A DNA stretch of 31,787 bases from a virus, in IMG/VR virus record IMGVR_UViG_3300017752_000084, positions 1 through 31,787 of that record; one strand, written 5' to 3'. Every line of letters starts with the position of its first letter. Within the stretch, counting starts at the first letter, position 1. Under the pieces are notes generated by a model. That model saw only the letters and a program-made list of their open reading frames with translations, had not been told where the DNA came from and ran no database searches. The translations under genes were made by a program, and so were the position numbers. This document shows, piece after piece, positions 1 to 7,764 of the stretch.

Positions 1-2
1 AT

Positions 3-1913
3 ATTGCAGATAGAAGATTCATAACCAGATTAGATGGTGGTGGAAGAGGTGGTTGGAAAGACCCATTAGCACAATCATTTATGTGTGAACCACAAGGTGG
101 AATGTTCTTATCATCAATTGATATTTTCTTTGCATCTAAGTCAGAAAACTTACCTGTATCAGTAGAAATCAGAAACATGGTAAACGGATACCCAGGACAA
201 GTAATATTACCATTCTCAGTGGTAACTAAGAATCCATCAGATGTTACCACTTCTGTAGACGGTTCAGTTGCAACAACATTTACATTCGAATCACCAGTTT
301 ATATAGAAGAGGGTGCAGAAATGTGTTTCGTTGTTCTATCTAATTCAAATGATTACGAAGTGTTTATTTCAAGAATGGGTGAACCAGATATCGTTTCTGG
401 TGAAACAATATCAGGACAACCTTATGCAGGTTCATTATTCTTATCACAAAATGCATCTACATGGACTGCAGAACAAACAGATGATATGAAGTTCAACATG
501 AAGATATGTTCATTCGATACAACAAAAACACCTGATTTAAGATTTAACAATAGTGCATTACCTTCTCATACATTGCAGAATAATCCTATTGAAGCATTAT
601 CAGGTAAAAACTTTGTTAAAGTATATAACTATTCTCATGGAATGTATACAACTGCATCAAGTGTAGTAATTTCAGGTGCAACTGGAGATAAACAAGGTTC
701 TGCTTTAACTATTAGTTCAGAAACTATATCAAGTGGAACTTTAAACAACAGTGCGACAACAACTGGAACACAATCTGCTACAACTGGTAACGGAACAGGA
801 ATGGTAGTCGAAGTGATTTCATCTTCAAGTGGTGCTTTAACTAGTTGTAAGATTATAAATCCAGGTCAAGGTTATATAGTGGGTGAAGATGTCAGTTTCC
901 AAGAGAGTGGAAATGGTGCTACAATAACTGTTAATGTTGATACAGTAGGAGAAACAATCGGTGGTATACCAGTAGATGCAATTAATACTACATTTAATAC
1001 AATAAAAGAGATTGGTATTGATTCCTTCTGTGTGACACCAGATGTATCTGCATATGACTTCAAAGATAATTATACTGCACCTTCAAATACAGTGAGTGGT
1101 GGTACAAATGTAATGTCAACAAGAAATTATTATTTTGATACATTACATACAATGATACCTAGTTTACAGTTTAAAAACACAAGAATATATTCAAGTGTTT
1201 ACATGTCTCCAATGCAATCACCAGAAGGATTTGCAAATGGAAGTAATCATGTTAAGAAAACAGTCACAGAATTTGTCACACTAAATGACAATGTGCATTT
1301 TGACAGTCCTCATGTAATTTCATCCACAGTGAATGAATCTGCTTACAATGGTGGTTCAAAATCATTTACATGTCAGTTGCAATTACAATCATTCAATTCC
1401 AACTTGTCTCCTATAATCGATGTAGGAACTTTAGGTGCTATTGGTATTATGAATAGACTGAATAATATTGACAGTGCAACTAGTAAAAAGGTTGATGGAA
1501 CAACAGAATCATTACCAGAAGGAACAGTTTATGTTGCATCTACTGAACCTGAGGGTGATAACAATGCAATGGTATATTGTACAAGAAAAGTTAACTTGAA
1601 GACTCCTGCAACTGCATTGAGAGTCACAGCAGATTTATTTAAACCTGCAACAACAGACATCAAGTTCATGTATAAAGTTCTGAAGAACGATGACTCACAA
1701 CCTTGGGATGACTTGGGTTGGGAATATTTCAATACAGACGGTTCTCCAGATTCAACACTTGAATCAGATGCAAGAAACTTTAAAGAATATGATTATACTG
1801 CAGAAGGACTTTCAGAGTTCTCATCATTCTCAATTAAAGTAGTAGGGCAAGGAACCAATACATGTGAAATACCTTTAGTAGCGGCATTAAGATGTATTGC
1901 ATTGGCAACATAA
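3..1913 (+). CDS. Large virion structural protein, DUF4815-like, 5'-truncated by the window
   Basis: The reading frame is open from base 3, so the gene begins upstream of the window; the first visible Met (base 81) is internal. Just before it the frame reads DPLAQSF, followed by a segment on 'SSIDIFFASKSENLPVSVEIR' lines. This pairing is typical of a large baseplate or fibre-associated protein of T4-like marine phages (DUF4815-type). Around bases 690-960 is a Ser/Thr/Gly-rich beta insertion with a NPGQGYIVGED motif, like the small beta domains that decorate phage structural proteins. The C-terminal part is beta-rich with few charged clusters and no membrane segment. It is followed after 1 nt by a small conserved gene and then by fibre genes, which fits a baseplate/fibre junction role. 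The exact T4 counterpart (a gp10-type protein is possible) cannot be fixed from sequence alone. Confidence 0.7.
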   Translation: MADRRFITRLDGGGRGGWKDPLAQSFMCEPQGGMFLSSIDIFFASKSENLPVSVEIRNMVNGYPGQVILPFSVVTKNPSDVTTSVDGSVATTFTFESPVYIEEGAEMCFVVLSNSNDYEVFISRMGEPDIVSGETISGQPYAGSLFLSQNASTWTAEQTDDMKFNMKICSFDTTKTPDLRFNNSALPSHTLQNNPIEALSGKNFVKVYNYSHGMYTTASSVVISGATGDKQGSALTISSETISSGTLNNSATTTGTQSATTGNGTGMVVEVISSSSGALTSCKIINPGQGYIVGEDVSFQESGNGATITVNVDTVGETIGGIPVDAINTTFNTIKEIGIDSFCVTPDVSAYDFKDNYTAPSNTVSGGTNVMSTRNYYFDTLHTMIPSLQFKNTRIYSSVYMSPMQSPEGFANGSNHVKKTVTEFVTLNDNVHFDSPHVISSTVNESAYNGGSKSFTCQLQLQSFNSNLSPIIDVGTLGAIGIMNRLNNIDSATSKKVDGTTESLPEGTVYVASTEPEGDNNAMVYCTRKVNLKTPATALRVTADLFKPATTDIKFMYKVLKNDDSQPWDDLGWEYFNTDGSPDSTLESDARNFKEYDYTAEGLSEFSSFSIKVVGQGTNTCEIPLVAALRCIALAT

Positions 1914-1914
1914 T

Positions 1915-2127
1915 ATGAAAGAGTATGCACAAGTTGAAGGTCATTCTAATCTCGTAAGAGATGAAGAGTCATCTGCAATTGTAAATACAGACATTGAACA
2001 GTGGAGACTTGCTAAACAAAGAAAATTAAAGTTTAAAGCTCAGACAGATGAGATAAATAATTTAAAGACTGAAGTGATTGAAATTAAAACGATACTTCAA
2101 GATATACTAGGAAAGTTAAATGGCTAA
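1915..2127 (+). CDS. Small conserved T4-like phage protein with C-terminal coiled coil
   Basis: This 70-residue protein starts MKEYAQVEGH. The same opening and overall form (an EG-H/P-L-RD segment, then 'IVNTD', then a basic stretch and a Leu/Ile heptad coiled coil) is common in small proteins beside the baseplate/fibre genes of T4-like marine phages. I chose the ATG at 1915 over the in-frame TTG at 1897, because the ATG follows the upstream stop directly and gives the family's usual N-terminus. Residues from about 45 to the end (NNLKTEVIEIKTILQDILGK) form a short coiled coil, so it probably oligomerises or binds another helical partner. It overlaps the next gene by 8 nt, suggesting coupled translation. 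Function unknown. Confidence 0.75.
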   Translation: MKEYAQVEGHSNLVRDEESSAIVNTDIEQWRLAKQRKLKFKAQTDEINNLKTEVIEIKTILQDILGKLNG

Positions 2128-3220
2128 AACAGTAGATAATTACAGCACTATAGAAGAATTCAGGCAGAAGTATAATGAACTTGCAGTTGATGTTGGTGAA
2201 GTTCAAGGACTAAGACCTGCATTAGGAGATAATCTAGTCGATGCTGTTAACGCAGTTGAAGATAAAGCATTCTATTTTGGAAGATATAGATATACCGCAA
2301 CTGCAAATCAACAGACATTTACAGGTGCTGATGGACAAGGAAATATTCTTAAATATAAAGGAAATAGAGTTCAAGTATTTAAGAATGGTGCATTGTTAGA
2401 AGAAGCACAAGATTGGCAAGTTGCCGGTCTTGCAGGTGCTTTCTATTATAGCATACAGTTAGTGTCTCCGGCAAGTGCAGGTGATTTAATACAAATCTTT
2501 GCTTATACAGGTTCTTTCGAAGGAACTGCAACATCTTCTGCAATACTTTCATTCTTTACAGAAACATTACAGAACACTATCTATAATACAAATACAAATG
2601 GTATTATACTTCAAGGAGATAATTCATCTCCTACAACTACTCTACAAAGTGGATTCAATATTCAACTTGCAGGTAAGACTTATGCAGAAGATAATATATC
2701 ACTTGCAAGTGGTAAAACTCTAACAGGAAATGTTATTGGTGATTTAACTGGTGATGTCACAGGAAATGTCACTGGAAACCTAACAGGTAATGTCACAGGA
2801 AATGTTTCAGGTAGTGCAGGAACAGTCACAAGTATAACTACACATTCTGCTTCTACTCTATCAGATATTAATTATACATCTGCACCATCTGGTGGTCAAG
2901 TTTTGGCATGGGATGCTACCAATAATTATTGGGAACCTGTCAATCCAACAAACACAACAGACTCAGTATCAGAAGGTAATAATCAGAAATACTTTACAGA
3001 TACAAGAGTAAATGCAATCATTAATGCACAAGACGGTTTATCTAAAACTTTCGCTGCAGGTACTTCCGACCCTTTAGATGGTGATATAAATATCAGTGTT
3101 AACACATCAGAGGGAATAAAAATCGTTAGTGATAATGTCGTGATGGATAAGACAATTACAAGTTCTGCACCTTCAGGAACAGGCAGTACATCATCAGGTC
3201 ACATATGGTTTGTAGTATAA
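2120..3220 (+). CDS. Tail-fibre-like virion protein with GNVTG repeats
   Basis: The 366-residue product has a short helical N-terminus (YSTIEEFRQKYNELAVDVG). It is followed by a beta module of the 'VQVFKNGALLEEAQDW...GDLIQIFAYTG' type, also present in the 7765-8592 protein. From about residue 208 it carries a run of GDLTGDVTGNVTG units, a low-complexity phage fibre repeat also seen near the C-terminus of the 10280-11764 protein. Then comes the fibre motif SEGNNQKYFTDTRV, and the C-terminus (SAPSG...SGHIWFVV) resembles the SAPTGSDGAVGDMWILYS end of 10280-11764. It overlaps the preceding small gene and is followed 3 nt later by a repeat protein. The role as a fibre or adhesin component is inferred from shared modules and position; receptor specificity cannot be told. 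Confidence 0.75.
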   Translation: MAKTVDNYSTIEEFRQKYNELAVDVGEVQGLRPALGDNLVDAVNAVEDKAFYFGRYRYTATANQQTFTGADGQGNILKYKGNRVQVFKNGALLEEAQDWQVAGLAGAFYYSIQLVSPASAGDLIQIFAYTGSFEGTATSSAILSFFTETLQNTIYNTNTNGIILQGDNSSPTTTLQSGFNIQLAGKTYAEDNISLASGKTLTGNVIGDLTGDVTGNVTGNLTGNVTGNVSGSAGTVTSITTHSASTLSDINYTSAPSGGQVLAWDATNNYWEPVNPTNTTDSVSEGNNQKYFTDTRVNAIINAQDGLSKTFAAGTSDPLDGDINISVNTSEGIKIVSDNVVMDKTITSSAPSGTGSTSSGHIWFVV

Positions 3221-3223
3221 ATT

Positions 3224-4660
3224 ATGTCAGAAGAAATTTATGTAAATACTGGTGGGACTTTTCAACAACCGTTTAATGATAGGCAACCCGCTAACGCACA
3301 GCAACCTTATATTGCTAATGCTCAGCAACCATATATAGCGAACGCACAAACACCTTTTACATATCAAAACAGGACTCCATTCACATATAGGAATCCAACA
3401 AACGCACAGCAACCTTATATTGCAAATGCTCAACAACCATATCCGTATATTGCAAATGCTAGAAATCCTTATATTGCAAATGCTCAACAACCATATCCGT
3501 ATATAGCAAATGCAAGACAACCAATTATTGCGAATGCTCAGCAACCATATCCATTTACATATACGGCAAATGCAAGACAACCATATATTGCGAATGCAAG
3601 GCAACCGTCTACTTACAATGCTAGATATCCTGCTGGGTACAGAAATCCTGTATCAGCACAAAACCCATTTACATATCAGGCAAGATATCCTGCGAATGCT
3701 CAATCACCAAGTAATGCACAACAACCATTTACTTACAATGCAAGGACACCTTTTACATATCAAGTTCCTTTTACATATCAAGCAAGAACACCTGTTTCAT
3801 CACAAACTCCTGTGATTTATGATGTATTTGGTGGTGGAAGTTCATCAACTGCAAATATCGAATCAACATCAGATGTGGGTCAAGCACCATTTCTTGCCAA
3901 AGTAAACACAGATGTCGGTATGTCTGCGAATGAATGGTGGGGTGCGGCATCACCACATATGGCACAAAATCCTAATTCAGCATTTGCTCCAGGTAATCCT
4001 TATTATCCTGCAAATCCTTTAGCCGCTTCTAGTTTACAGAATCTCGCTTATGAGTGGAAGACAGTGCAAAGTCAGAACTTTAATTTTAGTTTTGGTGAAG
4101 CTTTTGCACAGTTCTATGTAGGATTTATTAAGACATCTGCACCAGGATTTATTTACTATGGGTATTCTGGAGGTACCTCAGCAGCAATGTCAAATACATT
4201 TGGTCAAAATCCATATTATATCAAAATTGTTCCTACTGAATTTGGTAATAATAATGTAGTTGATGATACATGGACATTCTCTATTAAATATACCGTTCAA
4301 TCACAATCCATTTTTAACGGTGGTACAGATTCGGAACATCCTGCCAATAGACAATATTCCACAAACTATACTGCAGGTACATTCTATAATTTGTATTCAG
4401 GTTCTTCATCAGCAGGTAATATGAGTGGAACAGCTAATTTTAGGCAGTTTATGTGGAAAGCAGTATCTAGTTCAAATCCAGGTAATAGTACCGCAATTGT
4501 CAGTGCTTCAGGATTGATATTTACAATTAGAGCAAGTAAATCTGGTCAGACAACTTACTATACACATTTCATTGCATCAAATGGTACTTCTGCTGGTGGT
4601 CACTTAGGAAATGATATACATCTTGTTAGTAGTTATGGTAGTTATAAACTTGCAGTATAA
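3224..4660 (+). CDS. Repeat protein A: Pro/Tyr repeat stalk plus C-terminal globular domain
   Basis: This is a 478-residue protein in three parts: a short N-terminus, residues 21-200 made entirely of Pro-anchored units such as QPYIANAQ and TPFTYQNR, and a non-repetitive C-terminal domain from about residue 205 to 478. The C-terminal part is rich in Tyr, Trp, Ser and Gly (for example NEWWGAASPHM and GTFYNLYSGSSS) and looks like a beta-rich globular head. I do not recognise a family for it. No signal peptide or membrane segment is visible. The layout of a repetitive stalk and a terminal head suggests a fibre or adhesin, which is inference. It starts 3 nt after the preceding gene and is followed 12 nt later by a second repeat protein. 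It is the only one of the four repeat proteins here with a large C-terminal head. Confidence 0.8.
   Translation: MSEEIYVNTGGTFQQPFNDRQPANAQQPYIANAQQPYIANAQTPFTYQNRTPFTYRNPTNAQQPYIANAQQPYPYIANARNPYIANAQQPYPYIANARQPIIANAQQPYPFTYTANARQPYIANARQPSTYNARYPAGYRNPVSAQNPFTYQARYPANAQSPSNAQQPFTYNARTPFTYQVPFTYQARTPVSSQTPVIYDVFGGGSSSTANIESTSDVGQAPFLAKVNTDVGMSANEWWGAASPHMAQNPNSAFAPGNPYYPANPLAASSLQNLAYEWKTVQSQNFNFSFGEAFAQFYVGFIKTSAPGFIYYGYSGGTSAAMSNTFGQNPYYIKIVPTEFGNNNVVDDTWTFSIKYTVQSQSIFNGGTDSEHPANRQYSTNYTAGTFYNLYSGSSSAGNMSGTANFRQFMWKAVSSSNPGNSTAIVSASGLIFTIRASKSGQTTYYTHFIASNGTSAGGHLGNDIHLVSSYGSYKLAV
3284..3823 (+). repeat. Pro/Tyr repeat array in protein A (24 units)
   Basis: By hand the 180 residues encoded here parse into 24 consecutive units. 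Each starts x-P and nearly all end in R or Q (for example QPYIANAR, TPFTYQNR, YPANAQ, QPYPYIANAR). Lengths are 6, 8, 10 or 12 residues, never odd. The DNA copies differ mostly at third codon positions: Pro is cca, cct or ccg, and Ala is gca, gct or gcg, while the peptide stays constant. The array is therefore held at protein level and is not a fresh DNA expansion. Confidence 0.9.
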
Positions 4661-4672
4661 TGGAGATAGATA

Positions 4673-5383
4673 ATGCCATCAGCTAATCAACCAGTTATCG
4701 TACAACAACCTTATATTGCTAACGCAAGTTATCCTGCAAATGCAAGACAACCATATATTGCTAATGGAAGAAATCCATTTACATATAGAAATCCATTTAC
4801 ATATCGTGTACCTTATATTGCGAATGCAAGGCAACCTTTTACCTACAGAAATCCTGTAAGTTATCGTGTTCCCTATATTGCAAATGCTCAAACACCATTC
4901 ACATACAATGCAAGGTCACCATTTACTTATCAGAATAATGCTACAGGTCGGAATCCGTTCACATATCAACATAGAGTTCCCTTTACATATAACGCAACTG
5001 GTAGAACACCTTTCACTTATCAGAATAGACAACCTAGTACATATGAGACACAAGGTCAAACACCCTTTACATATCAGAATAGGTCACCTTTTACATATAG
5101 AAATCCTGCAAGTGCTAGACAACCTTACATTGCTAATGCGAGGCAACCTTCTACATACAGTCATAGGTCACCTTTCACATATCAGAATAGAACACCTTTT
5201 ACATATACCGTTCCTGTTCCAGGTACCAGACAAATCGGTCCTGTGGCAAAAGTTAAACAAGTTTGGATTAATGATAACGGAACATTAAGAAAAGCAAGTG
5301 AAATGTACATAAATAATTCTGGAACTGCATCAAAGGTTCATCAGACTCAACCCACAGCACAATTAACAGAACCTAATTCATAA
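4673..5383 (+). CDS. Repeat protein B: Pro/Tyr repeats with C-terminal WINDNGT-type tail
   Basis: The protein has 236 residues. After about ten residues it is almost wholly composed of Pro-anchored repeat units (residues 12-179). A short C-terminal segment then reads VKQVWINDNGTLRKASEMYINNSG. This looks like a tandem pair of the 'W/YxNxxGTxK' elements common in phage fibre proteins, related in style to the N-terminus of repeat protein C (11817). The start at 4673 has a GGAG about 7 nt upstream. There is no signal peptide, membrane segment or catalytic motif. Its place directly after protein A suggests that the two products act in the same structure. Fibre or stalk function is inferred, not shown. 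Confidence 0.8.
   Translation: MPSANQPVIVQQPYIANASYPANARQPYIANGRNPFTYRNPFTYRVPYIANARQPFTYRNPVSYRVPYIANAQTPFTYNARSPFTYQNNATGRNPFTYQHRVPFTYNATGRTPFTYQNRQPSTYETQGQTPFTYQNRSPFTYRNPASARQPYIANARQPSTYSHRSPFTYQNRTPFTYTVPVPGTRQIGPVAKVKQVWINDNGTLRKASEMYINNSGTASKVHQTQPTAQLTEPNS
4706..5209 (+). repeat. Pro/Tyr repeat array in protein B (22 units)
   Basis: The 168 encoded residues parse by hand into 22 units of 6, 8, 10 or 12 residues, including NPFTYR, VPYIANAR, TPFTYQNR, VPFTYNATGR and SPFTYQNNATGR. Every unit has even length. Two longer units carry an inserted NATG, which could be read as an insertion of four residues that keeps the two-residue register. Confidence 0.9.
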
Positions 5384-5395
5384 GTTCTAAATTCG

Positions 5396-5403
5396 TATAA
5401 ATA
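5396..5403 (+). promoter_or_regulatory. T4-type late promoter TATAAATA, 5 nt before the ATG of 5409
   Basis: An exact match to the T4 late promoter -10 element lies in the short gap between 5383 and 5409. T4 late transcripts start about 6 nt after this element, which would put the start at or next to the A of the ATG. No Shine-Dalgarno sequence is visible. A weak dyad (CGTATA / TATATG, bases 5394-5411) spans the promoter and the start codon. Confidence 0.75.
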
Positions 5404-5408
5404 GTTAT

Positions 5409-5744
5409 ATGGCTATTATCGCAAATTTATATATTGACCAAGGAACCGACTTCACAATTACAGTAGATGTGACTGATGCAGCGGGAGATGTCCTTGATTT
5501 GACTAACTATACTGCATTAGCACAGATGAGAAAAACATACAGTTCTTCTAGTGCTTCAGTAGCATTTACAACTTCGATATCAGCATCGAATGGTCAAGTC
5601 ACATTGAGTTTAAATGATACTCAAACCAATTCCTTAGAAGCAGGTCGATATGTTTACGATTTAAATATTACAAGTCCTGGTGGGTTAACTACTAGAGTGG
5701 TCGAAGGACAGGCAGTAGTGACACCAGGTGTAAGTCGGAGTTAA
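5409..5744 (+). CDS. Small Ig-like/BppU-like baseplate or fibre protein
   Basis: The 111-residue protein starts MAIIANLYIDQGTDFTITVDV and continues with 'DLTNYTALAQMRKTYSSSS' and 'LEAGRYVYDLNITSPGG'. This pattern (an N-terminal strand with a DQG turn, D-L-T-x-Y-T, a central Q-M-R-K, and a C-terminal G-R-Y-x-Y-D-L) is a small beta-sandwich seen often in T4-like marine phages and resembles the N-terminal fold of baseplate upper proteins. There is no catalytic motif. Its own late promoter ends 5 nt before the ATG, so it is probably translated from a leaderless late transcript. It is followed 2 nt later by a small fibre-related gene. Structural role inferred. Confidence 0.7.
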   Translation: MAIIANLYIDQGTDFTITVDVTDAAGDVLDLTNYTALAQMRKTYSSSSASVAFTTSISASNGQVTLSLNDTQTNSLEAGRYVYDLNITSPGGLTTRVVEGQAVVTPGVSRS

Positions 5745-5746
5745 TT

Positions 5747-5992
5747 ATGTCGAACATTAAAGGAACAGTTTCAAGAGTTGCAGGTATCTCAGGTAGAGTG
5801 GGTGGTACAGGAAACATTCGTGCCAAACAAGTTGCAATAGGTTCAGGTGGTGGTGGAACAGATTTATCTGCTAAATCTATCAACGAACTTGCAGATGTGA
5901 ATGCAACAGAAACAGATGATGGTCTTCTTTCATATGACCAAGCATCAGATAAATGGACAACAACCACCACAATTGATGGTGGAACATTCTAA
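5747..5992 (+). CDS. Small fibre-associated protein ending in IDGGTF
   Basis: This 81-residue protein has a Gly/Arg-rich N-terminus (SRVAGISGRVGGTGNIRAKQVAIGSGGGG). A phage fibre motif of the 'ELADVNATETDDGLLSYDQASDKW' type follows, ending in IDGGTF. The same last six residues close the 6142-7740 protein, and a variant (VNGGSF) closes 10020-10280. It is probably a short accessory fibre or connector protein. It starts 2 nt after the preceding stop and is followed by the longest intergenic stretch in the window (149 nt). Function beyond fibre association is unknown. Confidence 0.65.
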   Translation: MSNIKGTVSRVAGISGRVGGTGNIRAKQVAIGSGGGGTDLSAKSINELADVNATETDDGLLSYDQASDKWTTTTTIDGGTF

Positions 5993-5996
5993 AACA

Positions 5997-6003
5997 CTAA
6001 ATA
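5997..6003 (+). promoter_or_regulatory. Possible late promoter, CTAAATA variant
   Basis: CTAAATA lies 4 nt after the stop of the preceding gene and upstream of a structured 149-nt gap. It departs by one position from the T4 late consensus core. If active it would give a leader of about 130 nt for the fibre gene at 6142. Confidence 0.35.
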
Positions 6004-6018
6004 ACTATACAAATCAAG

Positions 6019-6106
6019 GATACCAACCAGTGAAGGTATCGACCCACATTGTGAGTGGATAGAATTTTTATATATTATGTAATCACGACCTCGACAGTGA
6101 CAGGTC
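6019..6106 (+). other. Intergenic region with three successive inverted repeats
   Basis: The 149-nt gap 5993-6141 has no ORF of note. It holds three short dyads in a row: GATACC/GGTATC (6019-6024 with 6035-6040, loop 10), CCAC/GTGG (6044-6047 with 6055-6058, loop 7) and GACCT/AGGTC (6087-6091 with 6102-6106, loop 10). None is followed by a clean U-tract, so they are not obvious terminators, and the region does not fold as a tRNA by eye. A structured mRNA leader for the fibre gene at 6142 or a small RNA is possible. The last 12 nt before the ATG hold AGGA (6130-6133) as ribosome binding site. Confidence 0.4.
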
Positions 6107-6141
6107 ATTAACAATAACACAATTTTTATAGGAAAATAAAA

Positions 6142-7740
6142 ATGGCAACAGTAATTCAGATTAAAAGAAGTACAGGTGTTTCAGCTCCAGCAGTCTCAGA
6201 CTTATCGGAAGGTGAATTAGCGTATGTACAGGACAGGTCGAATTCAGGTGCTGGTGCGAAACTATACATTGAGTCAGTAGATTCAGATAACTCTACACCC
6301 CTAATCCAAGCGATTGGTGGTAAGTATTATACTGATATTCTTTCTGGTTCTTCTGCTACACCATCCAACTTTAAAGTTGGTAATGGTTCAACGGCAGGTG
6401 CTAGTCTTTCACTAATGGAAGACAGTGATAACGGAACAAACTTTGTTGCGTTAAAAGCTGCTGACACATTAGGTGCATCAACAACCTTTACTCTTCCTGC
6501 GGCAGACGGTTCTGCTAACCAGGTTATTGCAACAGACGGAAGTGGAGCACTTTCATTTGTATCAACGACTTCAACTTTAGCTGGTGCTTCAGACTCAGAT
6601 ATTTCTTCACCTACTTCAGCACAAATTCTTGTGCATGACGGTTCAGATTCATTTGACAATGTTAGCGTATCAGGAGATGCAACATTAGCTGCAAACGGTG
6701 CTTTAACAATTGCTAACTCAGCAGTTGAAACAGCAATGATTGCTGATGATGCAGTGACTTTAGACAAATTAGCAGATGCTTTGTGGGTAACACAATCAGA
6801 AGGTATTAGTTCAAACGATAACGACACTACTATACCTACTTCAGCTGCTGTTAAAGACTATGTAGATAGTTTAGATAGAGATGACGATTTAAACATTGCA
6901 GGTTCTTCAGGAACAGGTACAGTTGATTTAGACACTCAATCATTAACAGTCACAGGTACAGCAAACGAAGTTGAGACTTCAGCAAGTGGACAAACTATAA
7001 CAGTTGGTCTTCCTAACGATGTCACAATTGCAAATAACTTAACAGTTTCAGGAAACTTAATATCAGACGATATTACAACTGCAACTTTAACAACATCTGG
7101 TAACTTAACAGTCACAGGTAACTTGACAGTTAACGGTACTACAACTACAGTAAACTCAACAACAGTAAATATTGCTGACCCTGTATTTGAACTAGGTGAT
7201 GATTCTTCAGATGACAATCTTGACAGAGGTATTAAATTTAAGTACAACTCAGGTGGTGCTAAAATTGGTTTCTTTGGTATGGACGATACAGACGGTTCTT
7301 TCGTTGCTCTTACAAGTGCAACAGATAGTTCATCAGTATTCTCTGGAACTGCTATGGCAGGTAAATTCGGAAACTTAACTCTTGCTAACGCAAGTATGAG
7401 TGGAAGTATTGACTCTTATGCAGGTTCAGCTCCTACAGATGGTCAGTTATTAATTGGAGATACTTCATCAGGAGTATTTGACGCTGCTACTTTAACTGCA
7501 GGAGAAGGACTTGACATCACTAATGGTGCAGGTGCTATTACTCTTTCAGCGGAAGATGCAACAGCATCCAACAAAGGTATCGCAAGTTTCTCAGGCACTT
7601 ACTTCACTGTAAGTTCAGGAGATGTAGCTATCGATGACGCAACTACTACTGCAAAAGGTATTGCAAGTTTCCATGCGGATAACTTCACAGTATCAAGTGG
7701 TTCGGTTACAGTCACAGCTATAGACGGCGGAACATTTTAA
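6142..7740 (+). CDS. Long tail-fibre-like protein with Mtd-like N-terminus
   Basis: The protein has 532 residues. The N-terminus (MATVIQIKRSTG...SDLSEGELAYVQD...AKLYIE...GGKYYTDIL, residues 1-70) matches the major-tropism-determinant N-terminal type found on many marine phage fibre proteins. Residues about 320-355 carry the 'TGNLTVTGNLTVNGTTTTVNSTTVNIADPVFELGDDSS' type segment shared with 9112 and 10280. The C-terminal third holds tandem 'TTAKGIASF...NFTVSSGDV' repeats and ends IDGGTF. It is beta-rich and low in aromatic residues, with no membrane segment. It follows the structured gap and has a weak AGGA ribosome binding site. Likely a fibre shaft or receptor-interacting protein; which end binds a receptor cannot be told. 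Confidence 0.8.
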   Translation: MATVIQIKRSTGVSAPAVSDLSEGELAYVQDRSNSGAGAKLYIESVDSDNSTPLIQAIGGKYYTDILSGSSATPSNFKVGNGSTAGASLSLMEDSDNGTNFVALKAADTLGASTTFTLPAADGSANQVIATDGSGALSFVSTTSTLAGASDSDISSPTSAQILVHDGSDSFDNVSVSGDATLAANGALTIANSAVETAMIADDAVTLDKLADALWVTQSEGISSNDNDTTIPTSAAVKDYVDSLDRDDDLNIAGSSGTGTVDLDTQSLTVTGTANEVETSASGQTITVGLPNDVTIANNLTVSGNLISDDITTATLTTSGNLTVTGNLTVNGTTTTVNSTTVNIADPVFELGDDSSDDNLDRGIKFKYNSGGAKIGFFGMDDTDGSFVALTSATDSSSVFSGTAMAGKFGNLTLANASMSGSIDSYAGSAPTDGQLLIGDTSSGVFDAATLTAGEGLDITNGAGAITLSAEDATASNKGIASFSGTYFTVSSGDVAIDDATTTAKGIASFHADNFTVSSGSVTVTAIDGGTF

Positions 7741-7764
7741 TAACGCTTAATCTAGGAGAATCAG

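Noticed and set aside
1897-1914. TTG start for the small gene
   Set aside because: The in-frame ATG at 1915 gives the family's usual N-terminus and avoids overlap with the upstream stop.
3085-3092. TATAAATA inside the gene at 2120 (and at 17970-17977 inside 17373-18086)
   Set aside because: Both are in coding sequence, explained by Asp-Ile-Asn and Tyr-Lys-Tyr codons, with no gene start nearby downstream in the right context.
3227-3604. Long minus-strand frames over the repeat genes (also 11967-12260, 12366-12611, 12729-13037)
   Set aside because: They mirror the + strand repeats, give low-complexity Ile/Cys/Trp peptides and have no ribosome binding sites; the + strand frames have clear starts and flanking domains.
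3284-3823. CRISPR-like array
   Set aside because: Repeats are contiguous, in coding frame, of 18-36 nt varying length and vary at third positions; there are no unique spacers.
6011-6060. tRNA-like sequence GGTATCGACCC in the 149-nt gap
   Set aside because: No acceptor stem, anticodon arm or D arm can be placed around it.
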